Shown here: positions 1-6,848 of the stretch, in pieces
Numbering within the stretch: the first letter of the stretch is position 1
How the letters are laid out: every line of letters starts with the position of its first letter
Origin: UBA4744 sp035282865
GTDB taxonomy: Bacteria > Actinomycetota > Acidimicrobiia > Spongiisociales > UBA4744
NCBI GenBank assembly: GCA_035282865.1
Contig: DATEVB010000069.1
Location: 1 to 19,420, forward strand
Direction of reading: 5' to 3'
DNA: 19,420 nt
Notes under the pieces: model-generated
Told to the model about the DNA's origin: nothing
What the model saw: only the letters and a program-made list of their open reading frames with translations
Databases searched by the model: none
Made by a program: the position numbers and the translations under genes

Positions 1-824
1 CCCTCGGTGAGCGGCACCGAGCCGATAGCCAGCAGGGCGTGACTCCCCTCCACCCGGCGCCCATCCTGGGCCTCGATGAGGACACCGCGCTCCGTTCGAG
101 TGGCAACCACCGCCCGGGCGCCTTTGAGGAGCGCAACGCCGCGCTCGAGAAAATCGGCCTCGAGAGCGGCGGCAACCTCCGGGTCGCGGTGCGGGAGCAC
201 TTGCTGTCGACTGACCAACAGGCTCACCTGGGAACCGAGGCTCGCAAAGATGTGGACAAACTCGACCCCGGTCACCCCCGAACCAACGATCACCACATGC
301 GATGGCACCTCGGGGAGGTGGTAAGCGTGCCGGGTGGTGAGAATCCTTTCTCCGTCGATCTCGCACCAGTCGGGGATCCTCGGCGCAGACCCCGTCGCCA
401 CCAGGGCCAGATCGAAGGACACCGGCAGTTCCCCACTCTCGGTTTCCAGGATGGCCTGATGGGGTCCCGTGAACCGCCCCCGGCCGTGCACCACCTCGAC
501 ACCCTGGGAGGCCAGCATCGAACTAACCCCACGCGAGAGATCTTCGCTGATCGTCGCTATGCGCTCGGACAGTCGCTTGATATCAACGGACGCCGGGCCG
601 GGGATGATTCCCAACCTGGATGCGTTGACGACGGCTTCCATCCGCACCGACGTCGCCGCCATCGTCTTCGAGGGGATGCAGTCCCACAGATGGGCCGCAC
701 CCCCGATTACCGACGACTCGACGAGGGTCACCCGGGCGCCCAGGGCGGCGGCGATCGTGGCCGCCGTGTTGCCGGCCGGGCCTCCCCCGATGATCAGAAA
801 GCGGACCCGATCGTCGTCGCTCAT
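1..824 (-). CDS. lpdA: LpdA-like NAD(P)H flavoprotein (quinone reductase type), 3' end beyond window
   Basis: Partial gene: about 274 N-terminal codons are present and the C-terminus lies left of base 1. It belongs to the FAD-dependent pyridine nucleotide-disulfide oxidoreductase fold. Residues 11-20 hold the FAD-binding IIGGGPAGNT. A second Rossmann motif, IVGSGVTGVEF, comes in mid-protein, and EGSHALLAIGSVP sits at the window edge. The redox motif reads GGAAHLWDCIPSK (residues 41-53). The first cysteine of the usual CxxxxC is Ala44 and only Cys49 remains. The same pattern and much of the flanking sequence match my memory of mycobacterial LpdA (Rv3303c), which is not a lipoamide dehydrogenase but reduces quinones with NAD(P)H. 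The ATG at 824-822 overlaps the TGA of the upstream mutase gene (ATGA), so the two are probably one transcript with coupled translation. Family assignment is firm; the substrate is inferred. Confidence 0.88.
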   Translation of the reverse strand, partial: MSDDDRVRFLIIGGGPAGNTAATIAAALGARVTLVESSVIGGAAHLWDCIPSKTMAATSVRMEAVVNASRLGIIPGPASVDIKRLSERIATISEDLSRGVSSMLASQGVEVVHGRGRFTGPHQAILETESGELPVSFDLALVATGSAPRIPDWCEIDGERILTTRHAYHLPEVPSHVVIVGSGVTGVEFVHIFASLGSQVSLLVSRQQVLPHRDPEVAAALEADFLERGVALLKGARAVVATRTERGVLIEAQDGRRVEGSHALLAIGSVPLTE

Positions 825-2410
825 CTCGACCCTCCCCGATAGACCCCGAACACTTCCCGTAACACGTCCGAGACCTCACCCAGCGTCGCCGCCGCCACCA
901 GGGCTTGCTTCATCGGGTAGAGGAGGTTGGCGTTCCCGCCTGCTGCAGCACGGACCCGACTAAGCGCCGCGGTGACCGCGGTCTGATCCCTCCCGGCCCG
1001 CAGTCGGCGAACCGCATCGACTTGCTGCTGCTCGGCGGCGGGATCGACGGACAGGGCGGGGACTGTCTCACCGGCATCGTCGACGAATCGGTTGACGCCG
1101 ACGATCACCGCTTCGCCACTCTCGATCCGGCGGGCGGCCGCATAGGCCGCCTCTTCTATTTCGCGCTGCTGGAAACCCGCTTCGACCGCCGCCGCGGCTC
1201 CGCCCAGTGCATCGATCTTCTCAATCAACTCGGTCGCTTTGGCTTCGACCTGATCGGTGAGGTACTCGATGAAGTACGAGCCTGCCAGTGGATCGACGGT
1301 GTCGGTGATCCCCGACTCATAGGCCAGGATCTGCTGGGTTCGCAAGGCGATTCGAGCCGATCGGTCGGTGGGCAGCCCGATTGCCTCGTCGAAGGCATTG
1401 GTGTGGAGCGACTGGGTGCCGCCCACGGTGGCGGCAAGTGCCTGTATGGCGGTGCGAACGATGTTGGTTTCGGGCTGCTGGGCGGTCAGGGTGCTTCCGG
1501 CCGTTTGGGTGTGGAACCGCATCATCCACGACTGCGCATCCCTCGCTCCGACGCGTTCCTTCATCAACCGGGCCCACATCCGGCGGGCGGCTCGATACTT
1601 GGCAATCTCCTCGAAGAGGTGATTGTGCGCATTCCAGAAAAAGGAGAGTCGAGGAGCGAAATCGTCGACAGCCAGACCGGCGGCTACCGCCGCCTCGACG
1701 TAGGCCAGACCATTGGCCAGTGTAAAGGCAACCTCCTGGGCGGCGGTAGACCCCGCTTCCCGGATGTGGTACCCACTGATCGAAATGGTGTTCCAGGCAG
1801 GTAACTCACCTGCACAGTAGGAGAAAAGATCCGTGACCAACCGCATCGAGGACCGGGGAGGATAGATGTAGGTACCGCGGGCGATGTACTCCTTGAGAAT
1901 GTCGTTCTGGACGGTACCCCGCAGCTTCTCGGTTGGAACGTGGCGCTCTTCGGCAACGATCTGGTAGAGGAGCAACAGGATGGCTGCCGTGGCATTGATG
2001 GTCATCGAGGTACTGACATCGCCTAGCGAGATTTCCGAGAACAGCAAGCGCATGTCCTCGATGCTGTCGATGGCCACACCGACCTTGCCCACCTCACCAG
2101 ACGCCATCGGGTGGTCCGAATCCAACCCCATCTGGGTGGGGAGATCGAACGCCACCGAGAGACCGGTTTGCCCGGCTGCCAGGAGCGAGCGAAACCGGGC
2201 GTTGGTCGCCTGGGCCGTCCCGTAGCCCGCGTACTGGCGCATGGTCCACGGACGGCCCCGATACATGGTCGGGTAGGGCCCGCGCGTGAAGGGATACTCT
2301 CCGGGCATTCCGACCTCGGGTGGGGTCCGATCGGCCCCGTACACCACCTCGATGCCGATGCCGCTGGAGGTGGTACGCGAGGCTGGATGCGATGAGTCTT
2401 CGGTCTTCAC
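821..2410 (-). CDS. Methylmalonyl-CoA mutase large (alpha) subunit, catalytic TIM-barrel chain
   Basis: About 529 residues, matching the large chain of two-subunit B12-dependent acyl-CoA mutases. These interconvert methylmalonyl-CoA and succinyl-CoA in propionate metabolism. Landmarks are RGPYPTMYRGRPWTMRQYAG near residue 50, NISISGYH-type TISISGYHIREAG, FAPRLSFFWNAHN and GGTQSLHTNAFDEA. Three substrate-specificity positions can be read: Tyr after WTMRQ (equivalent of Tyr89 in Propionibacterium MutB), Ala 27 residues later, and Arg 118 residues later in YIARGTYIYPP (equivalent of Arg207). These favour methylmalonyl-CoA over isobutyryl-CoA (Phe/Gln) or 2-hydroxyisobutyryl-CoA (Ile/Asp/Gln) mutase. 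No cobalamin-binding DxHxxG domain is present, so the small subunit must be encoded elsewhere. I prefer a GTG start at 2410, preceded by ACAGGA about 7 bases upstream. The frame stays open to an ATG at 2500, but that would overlap the divergent PBP gene. Confidence 0.92.
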   Translation of the reverse strand: MKTEDSSHPASRTTSSGIGIEVVYGADRTPPEVGMPGEYPFTRGPYPTMYRGRPWTMRQYAGYGTAQATNARFRSLLAAGQTGLSVAFDLPTQMGLDSDHPMASGEVGKVGVAIDSIEDMRLLFSEISLGDVSTSMTINATAAILLLLYQIVAEERHVPTEKLRGTVQNDILKEYIARGTYIYPPRSSMRLVTDLFSYCAGELPAWNTISISGYHIREAGSTAAQEVAFTLANGLAYVEAAVAAGLAVDDFAPRLSFFWNAHNHLFEEIAKYRAARRMWARLMKERVGARDAQSWMMRFHTQTAGSTLTAQQPETNIVRTAIQALAATVGGTQSLHTNAFDEAIGLPTDRSARIALRTQQILAYESGITDTVDPLAGSYFIEYLTDQVEAKATELIEKIDALGGAAAAVEAGFQQREIEEAAYAAARRIESGEAVIVGVNRFVDDAGETVPALSVDPAAEQQQVDAVRRLRAGRDQTAVTAALSRVRAAAGGNANLLYPMKQALVAAATLGEVSDVLREVFGVYRGGSR

Positions 2411-2483
2411 GGGTATCCTGTTTACGTCGAAGGGGATGCTACCGGCAACTTTCCCGACTCCCCCTTCGTTAGGTAGTCCGGAG
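2411..2483. promoter_or_regulatory. Divergent intergenic region between mutase and PBP genes
   Basis: These 73 bases must hold the promoters for both divergent genes if the chosen starts are right. For the mutase, TAGCAT on the minus strand (about 2436-2441) fits the actinobacterial -10 pattern TANNNT, but no convincing -35 is seen. For the PBP there is a purine-rich AGGTAG 7 bases before the ATG as a weak ribosome binding site, and no clear -10. The assignments are weak. Confidence 0.35.
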
Positions 2484-5024
2484 ATGTCAAAGGCCCCCAT
2501 TCATGAACTCGAGCGGCGCGACGTCCGCAGGCGATGGTTCGTGGCGCTCGCCACCCTGCTCAGCATTGCGTTGCTGTCATCTACGTGGGTCGGCCTCTTC
2601 TCGTTCTTCGGAGCCAACTCGGCGTACGGCGTATTCACCGATCTCGAGCGAAAGTACGTCCCCGAGGTGAACGACCTCCTGCTGGACTTGCCAGACCTGT
2701 CCCAAGTCTCGCGCATCTACACACTCGATAACACGCTTCTGGCGGAACTCCACGACGGCAAGAACAGCGAGCCGGTGCGCTACGAGGAACTGCCGGACCT
2801 GGTGATCAAGGCCGTGCTGGCGGCCGAAGATGCCGAGTTCTTCGAACACCAAGGGGTCGACTTCCCGGCCATCGGCGGGGCGGCGATCGACAATCTGCGC
2901 GGGGTGACCCGCGGCGGTTCGACCATCACCCAGCAGGTGGTCAAACAGAACTTCGTCGGCGACGAGGTCACGCTGCAACGCAAGATCCAGGAAGCGATGG
3001 TGGCGGTTGAGCTCGAACGCCGTTACACCAAGGAGCAGATCCTCGAGTTCTACGTGAACTCCGTCTACTACGGCTGGAGCGCCTACGGAGTCAAGACGGC
3101 TGCTCGCGAGTACTTCGGCAAGACGCTGGAGGAATTGACCATCGCTGAGGCGGCCACCCTCTTCGTGCCGATCCGGAACCCGGCCGCCTACGACCCTCGT
3201 CGCCAACCCGAGCGGGTCCTCGTTCGACGCAACGACGTGATCGACACCATGGTCGCCCACCAGATGATCACACCCGCTCAGGGGGAACGTGCCAAAGATG
3301 AGCCGTACGTGATCCAGCCGCATCCGGAGTTCCAGGGGCCTGCCGACCACGTCGTGGCCGAAGTACGGCGCTCCCTACTACACGACCCTGAATTCTCGTT
3401 CCTGGGCGCCACCGACGAGGAACGCAAGAAAGCGGTCTTCGGCTGTCCTTCCGACGACGTGACCTGCTCCGGTGGCGGCGGGATGAAGGTCTACGTCACC
3501 ATCGACCTGGACCTGCAGGGGAAGGCCAACGAAATCCTCAAATCCTGGTTGCCGCTCGCCGACCCGACCGTGCTGAGCGAAGACCAACTCGCCGCCTGCA
3601 TCCAGCGCTACAACAACGCACAGATTCCCGTACCGGAACCGAGCGACCTGAGATGTTCCCCGACGGGTGCCATCGCCAGCGTTGATAACGTGACCGGCGC
3701 TATCAAAGTGATGGCCTCCGGCCTACCATTCGACGTCGAGCAGTTCGACCTGGCGCTGCAGGGAAAACGCAACCCGGGTTCTTCATTCAAGCCGTTCGCC
3801 CTCACCGCCTATCTCGAATCGGGCGGTTCGCTCAATTCCTTCTGGGATGCGCGCAGCCCCAAAGAGATCGACTGTCCCTTCTGCAACCCCGACCCGTGGG
3901 TGGTCCACAACGCCGGCGGTGGTGGTGGAGGGATGTCGCTGTTCTCGGGAACGCAGAACTCGGTAAACGTCGTGTTTGCACAGGTTTCAAAGGAAGTGGG
4001 ACCGGAGCGGATCATCGACGTTGCCCACCGGATGGGCATCAAGTCGGAGCTGCCTGCGGTGTATTCGTTGGTGCTGGGAGCGGGCGCCGTGAGTCCTCTC
4101 GAGATGGCTTCGGCCTTCTCCAATTTCGCAACCAATGGCCTGCATGCCGACTCTTACTTGATCGAGCGGATCGAGAACACGGCCGGTGAGCTCGTCTACT
4201 CCCGGGACGTGGAGCGGATTCAGGTAGTCGACCCCGCCGTGGTGGCGGCCGCACGGGATCCGCTCACGCAGGTGGTGGCGGCCGGAACGGCCACCCGGGC
4301 GAGGATTGGTCGCCCGCAGGGAGGCAAAACCGGCACGCATCAGGATTTCAACGAGGCATGGTTCGTCGGTTTTGTACCCGAGTACTCGACGGCCGTGTGG
4401 GTCGGCTATCCGGATTTTCAGGCGCCGCTCCGCGACGTGACGATCAACGGGGAGTTCTACAGCCGGGTGTACGGTGGGACGGTGCCGGCTCCAATCTGGG
4501 CCGAGTTCATGAAGTACATGTTGGCGGATACCCCGGTGAGCGATTTCCCCGAAGACCCGCCCGGTGTGGCGCAGTACTACGTCACACCGAGCACCGAAGT
4601 GCCACTGGTAGTCGGCCTCATGCAGGATGAAGCGGTGAACGACATCTACGACGCTCACTTGCGGCCCAACGTAGTCGAAGTGGGCTCCATCGAGGAGAAG
4701 GGGGTCGTGCTCACCCAGGATCTAGAAGAAGGCTCGAGTGCCACCCACGGCCAGGCGCTCACGATTGAAGTCTCATCGGGCCTTCCCCCTGAGGCTCCTC
4801 TCATCGACCTGCGCGGCCTCACGGTGGATGAGGCGGTAGGCGCCCTCACCACCTTTGAGGGGGAAACCGGTGTAGGAGTGCAGTTCTCGGTCAGTTTCCG
4901 CGCGGTGTCCGACCCGGGCCTGGTTGGCAGGATCGTCGATACGAATCCCGCCCCGGGGGTCATCATCGCCCACGGCCGGACTATCCAGATAGTTGTGGGG
5001 AAGCTCGCTACCGAAGGTGACTGA
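2484..5024 (+). CDS. Class A penicillin-binding protein (glycosyltransferase/transpeptidase) with two PASTA-like units
   Basis: 846 residues; polymerises and cross-links peptidoglycan at the outer face of the membrane. There is a short cytoplasmic N-terminus and one membrane segment at about 18-42. The GT51 transglycosylase domain spans about 75-270, with AAEDAEFFEHQGVD (Glu115 the likely catalytic acid) and GGSTITQQVVKQ (144-155). The transpeptidase domain has SxxK as SSFK (Ser433-Lys436), SxN as SVN (493-495) and KTGT (615-618). Two PASTA-like units follow at about 705-765 and 772-840. Six cysteines fall in close pairs (321/328, 372/391, 464/467), suggesting extracellular disulfides. The start is the ATG at 2484, which directly precedes the basic/TM sequence. 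Upstream in-frame codons antisense to the mutase are not protein-like for this family. The family is like mycobacterial PonA, but I do not assign a specific name. Confidence 0.93.
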   Translation: MSKAPIHELERRDVRRRWFVALATLLSIALLSSTWVGLFSFFGANSAYGVFTDLERKYVPEVNDLLLDLPDLSQVSRIYTLDNTLLAELHDGKNSEPVRYEELPDLVIKAVLAAEDAEFFEHQGVDFPAIGGAAIDNLRGVTRGGSTITQQVVKQNFVGDEVTLQRKIQEAMVAVELERRYTKEQILEFYVNSVYYGWSAYGVKTAAREYFGKTLEELTIAEAATLFVPIRNPAAYDPRRQPERVLVRRNDVIDTMVAHQMITPAQGERAKDEPYVIQPHPEFQGPADHVVAEVRRSLLHDPEFSFLGATDEERKKAVFGCPSDDVTCSGGGGMKVYVTIDLDLQGKANEILKSWLPLADPTVLSEDQLAACIQRYNNAQIPVPEPSDLRCSPTGAIASVDNVTGAIKVMASGLPFDVEQFDLALQGKRNPGSSFKPFALTAYLESGGSLNSFWDARSPKEIDCPFCNPDPWVVHNAGGGGGGMSLFSGTQNSVNVVFAQVSKEVGPERIIDVAHRMGIKSELPAVYSLVLGAGAVSPLEMASAFSNFATNGLHADSYLIERIENTAGELVYSRDVERIQVVDPAVVAAARDPLTQVVAAGTATRARIGRPQGGKTGTHQDFNEAWFVGFVPEYSTAVWVGYPDFQAPLRDVTINGEFYSRVYGGTVPAPIWAEFMKYMLADTPVSDFPEDPPGVAQYYVTPSTEVPLVVGLMQDEAVNDIYDAHLRPNVVEVGSIEEKGVVLTQDLEEGSSATHGQALTIEVSSGLPPEAPLIDLRGLTVDEAVGALTTFEGETGVGVQFSVSFRAVSDPGLVGRIVDTNPAPGVIIAHGRTIQIVVGKLATEGD

Positions 5025-5029
5025 GCCAA

Positions 5030-5042
5030 GCGAAACTTTCGC
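5030..5042 (+). terminator. Small hairpin just after the PBP stop codon
   Basis: GCGAAA-C-TTTCGC is a perfect 6-base inverted repeat (or 5 bp around ACT) starting 6 bases after the TGA. No U-tract follows, so it is at most a weak or Rho-assisted end signal; it may be chance. Confidence 0.25.
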
Positions 5043-5057
5043 GATCTCCGGTCAACC

Positions 5058-5096
5058 CTATTGATATCAAACGGGCTTACTTGCTATCAATAGCCC
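5058..5096 (+). promoter_or_regulatory. Palindromic promoter/operator for a probably leaderless gene
   Basis: CTATTGATA (5058-5066) and TATCAATAG (5085-5093) are perfect inverted arms 18 bases apart. Viewed another way, the 10-base palindrome TTGATATCAA (5061-5070) is repeated with one change as TTGCTATCAA (5081-5090), exactly 20 bases (two helical turns) away. The same bases can be read as a sigma-70 type promoter: TTGATA (-35), an 18-base spacer, then TATCAA (-10), with the predicted start of transcription at or next to the ATG at 5097. It is AT-rich in a very GC-rich window. The repeats are seen directly; promoter and operator function are inferred. Confidence 0.55.
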
Positions 5097-5546
5097 ATGC
5101 GACCCGCACCACCAGGGGAAGAACGCGACAATCGTCCTCCCGTCGCGGTCACCGCCGCACCGTCCCCCGGCGGCGCGGGTCGCCGATCGGTGCTACGACG
5201 GACCACCGTTACCCCGTACCTGGCCGAAGATGCCGGTCTGAGAGGCTTCCCGGTAGAGCACCCCTATGTGCGCCGCTTCTGGACGGCTGCCTTGGGACCC
5301 GGGGCGGTTGCCGACCTGTTGCGACTGATCGTGGCCGCCCGGAGCGGTCGGTCGCTCCCCCACCCTGCCTACCTGCATCTCCTGACCGGCGCCGGTCTCA
5401 TCGTCCATGCCGGCGGCAAGATCTGGGTGCGCCCCTCCGTACCACCCCTCGGCGCCGCTCAGTTGCGACGCCTGACACCGGCCATGAGGTTCGAGCACGC
5501 CCGAGCAGTCGAGGCACACCTCGGCGAGAGCCGGCGCCCCCGGTAG
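5097..5546 (+). CDS. Conserved-looking hypothetical protein, 149 residues
   Basis: The ATG lies 6 bases after the putative -10 box, with no Shine-Dalgarno, so it is probably a leaderless mRNA. The first 35 residues are Pro/Arg/Ala-rich and look disordered. Residues about 55-142 form a compact domain with HPYVRRFWTAALGPGAVADLLRL, a helix followed by GAGLIVHAGGKIWVRPSVPPL and a closing RRLTPAMRFEHARAVEAHL. This layout resembles small actinobacterial proteins of unknown function that carry a winged-helix-like core and a VPPL..RLP signature. That similarity is from memory and unverified. There is no signal peptide, membrane segment or catalytic motif. I do not recognise a function. The palindromic element at its promoter raises the possibility of (auto)regulation, but no DNA-binding motif is certain. 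Confidence 0.7.
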   Translation: MRPAPPGEERDNRPPVAVTAAPSPGGAGRRSVLRRTTVTPYLAEDAGLRGFPVEHPYVRRFWTAALGPGAVADLLRLIVAARSGRSLPHPAYLHLLTGAGLIVHAGGKIWVRPSVPPLGAAQLRRLTPAMRFEHARAVEAHLGESRRPR

Positions 5547-5667
5547 CGGACCGGGAACCGGCACCGACTCGGCGCACCGGCCCGGGCCCTCCATCCACGT
5601 CCCCGTGTAACGACACTCAATCCGCCTCTCGCACTACGCTGGCCCATCTCGGCTGAGGCGAGGACCT
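5547..5667 (+). promoter_or_regulatory. Intergenic gap with possible promoter for the rhodanese-MoeB gene
   Basis: 121 bases. TACGCT at 5635-5640 fits TANNNT and lies 27 bases before the ATG at 5668. A purine-rich GAGGA stands about 5-9 bases before the ATG as ribosome binding site. A -35-like ACGACA (5610-5615) is 19 bases from the -10, which is long. No terminator with a U-tract is seen after the 149-residue gene. Confidence 0.35.
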
Positions 5668-6831
5668 ATGGAGATCGACTACAAGCAATGGATCGCCGGC
5701 ATCCGGAAGGAGATCCGAGAGATCTCGGTGGCCGAATTGGCCGCCGTCCCGGGCACCTCCCCGATCATCATCGACGTGCGCCAGCCTGAAGAGTACGAAC
5801 AAGGATCGATTCCGGGAGCACTCCTCATCCCCCGCGGCCAGCTGGAAGGCGCCGTCGGTGACCTGATCGCCGACCCGCAGACCGACATAGTCCTCTACTG
5901 TTCCGTCGGTGAGCGCTCGGCACTGGCCGCCCATTCGCTCCGGCTGCTCGGCTACCGGAACGTGGCATCCCTGGCGGAGGGTTTTGAAGGCTGGAAACGC
6001 GCCGGCCAACCCTGGAGCGTTCCCGACGTCCTTCCGGTCGATCAGCGCGCCCGGTACAGCCGCCACCTCCTGCTTCCCGAGGTTGGCGATCTAGGCCAGC
6101 GCCGGCTCCTTGCATCGAAGGTCGTGGTGATCGGCGCCGGCGGACTGGGATCGCCCGCCGCCCTATATCTCGCCGCGGCCGGCATCGGCACGCTCGGCAT
6201 CGTCGACTTCGACGTGGTTGACGCGACCAATCTCCAGCGGCAGATCCTCCACAACTCGGAGCGGTTGGGGCGCCGGAAAGTCGATTCGGCCCATCAAACC
6301 TTGACGGCCCTCAATCCGGACGTCCACGTCGTTGCGATCGCCGAACAGCTGGCCGCCGACAATGTGCTGGATATCCTCGATGGCTACGACGTGGTCGTTG
6401 ACGGCGCCGACAACTTCCCGACCCGTTATCTGGTCAACGACGCTTCCTTGCATCTGAGAACACCGGTCGTGCACGGGTCGGTGTTCAGGTTTGAAGGCCA
6501 GGCGAGTGTGTTCGCCCCGTATGCGGGCCCCTGCTACCGGTGCCTGTTCCCGGAGCCGCCCCCACCGGAGCTGGCACCGTCGTGTGCCGAGGCGGGAGTG
6601 CTGGGTGTGGTGCCCGGCATCATCGGCTCGATCCAGGCGGTCGAGGCCATCAAGCTCCTCCTGGGGATCGGTCGGCCCTTGGTCGGCAAGCTGTTGACCT
6701 ATGACGCCCTCGACCAGGACTTCCGAGTCCTCAATGTGCGCCGTGACCCCGAATGCGTTGCATGCTCAGATGAGGAGCGCCTCCCCACCATCGTCGATTA
6801 CGACCAGTTCTGTGTCCCGGCTGGACGGTGA
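5668..6831 (+). CDS. moeB: Rhodanese-ThiF/MoeB fusion: sulfur-carrier protein adenylyltransferase/sulfurtransferase
   Basis: 387 residues. The N-terminal rhodanese domain (about 15-117) has IIIDVRQPEEYEQGSIPGA and the active-site loop CSVGERS, with Cys78 as persulfide carrier. The E1-like ThiF/MoeB domain (about 127-387) has RYSRHLLLPEVG, the nucleotide loop GAGGLGS (156-162), DATNLQRQ, DGADNFPTRYLVND, and zinc-cysteine pairs Cys289/Cys292 and Cys363/Cys366. Cys306 sits in the conserved PSCAEAGVLG. Such enzymes adenylate the C-terminal Gly-Gly of MoaD- or ThiS-like carriers, and the rhodanese part supplies sulfur. The rhodanese is N-terminal, the reverse of mycobacterial MoeZ, but this order is known in some bacterial MoeB proteins. 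No carrier protein or molybdopterin gene is nearby, so the pathway (molybdopterin, thiamine or cysteine) is open. The symbol is by family. Confidence 0.9.
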   Translation: MEIDYKQWIAGIRKEIREISVAELAAVPGTSPIIIDVRQPEEYEQGSIPGALLIPRGQLEGAVGDLIADPQTDIVLYCSVGERSALAAHSLRLLGYRNVASLAEGFEGWKRAGQPWSVPDVLPVDQRARYSRHLLLPEVGDLGQRRLLASKVVVIGAGGLGSPAALYLAAAGIGTLGIVDFDVVDATNLQRQILHNSERLGRRKVDSAHQTLTALNPDVHVVAIAEQLAADNVLDILDGYDVVVDGADNFPTRYLVNDASLHLRTPVVHGSVFRFEGQASVFAPYAGPCYRCLFPEPPPPELAPSCAEAGVLGVVPGIIGSIQAVEAIKLLLGIGRPLVGKLLTYDALDQDFRVLNVRRDPECVACSDEERLPTIVDYDQFCVPAGR

Positions 6832-6848
6832 GCCCTGCCGATCGTTGC

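Noticed and set aside
39..842. Plus-strand open frame of 267 codons opposite the LpdA-like gene
   Set aside because: The minus strand encodes a recognisable flavoprotein; the plus-strand translation is low-complexity Arg/Asp/Pro-rich shadow.
2286..2483. Upstream extension of the PBP frame by 66 codons
   Set aside because: It lies antisense to the mutase N-terminus and would put non-family sequence before the usual cytoplasmic tail and membrane segment.
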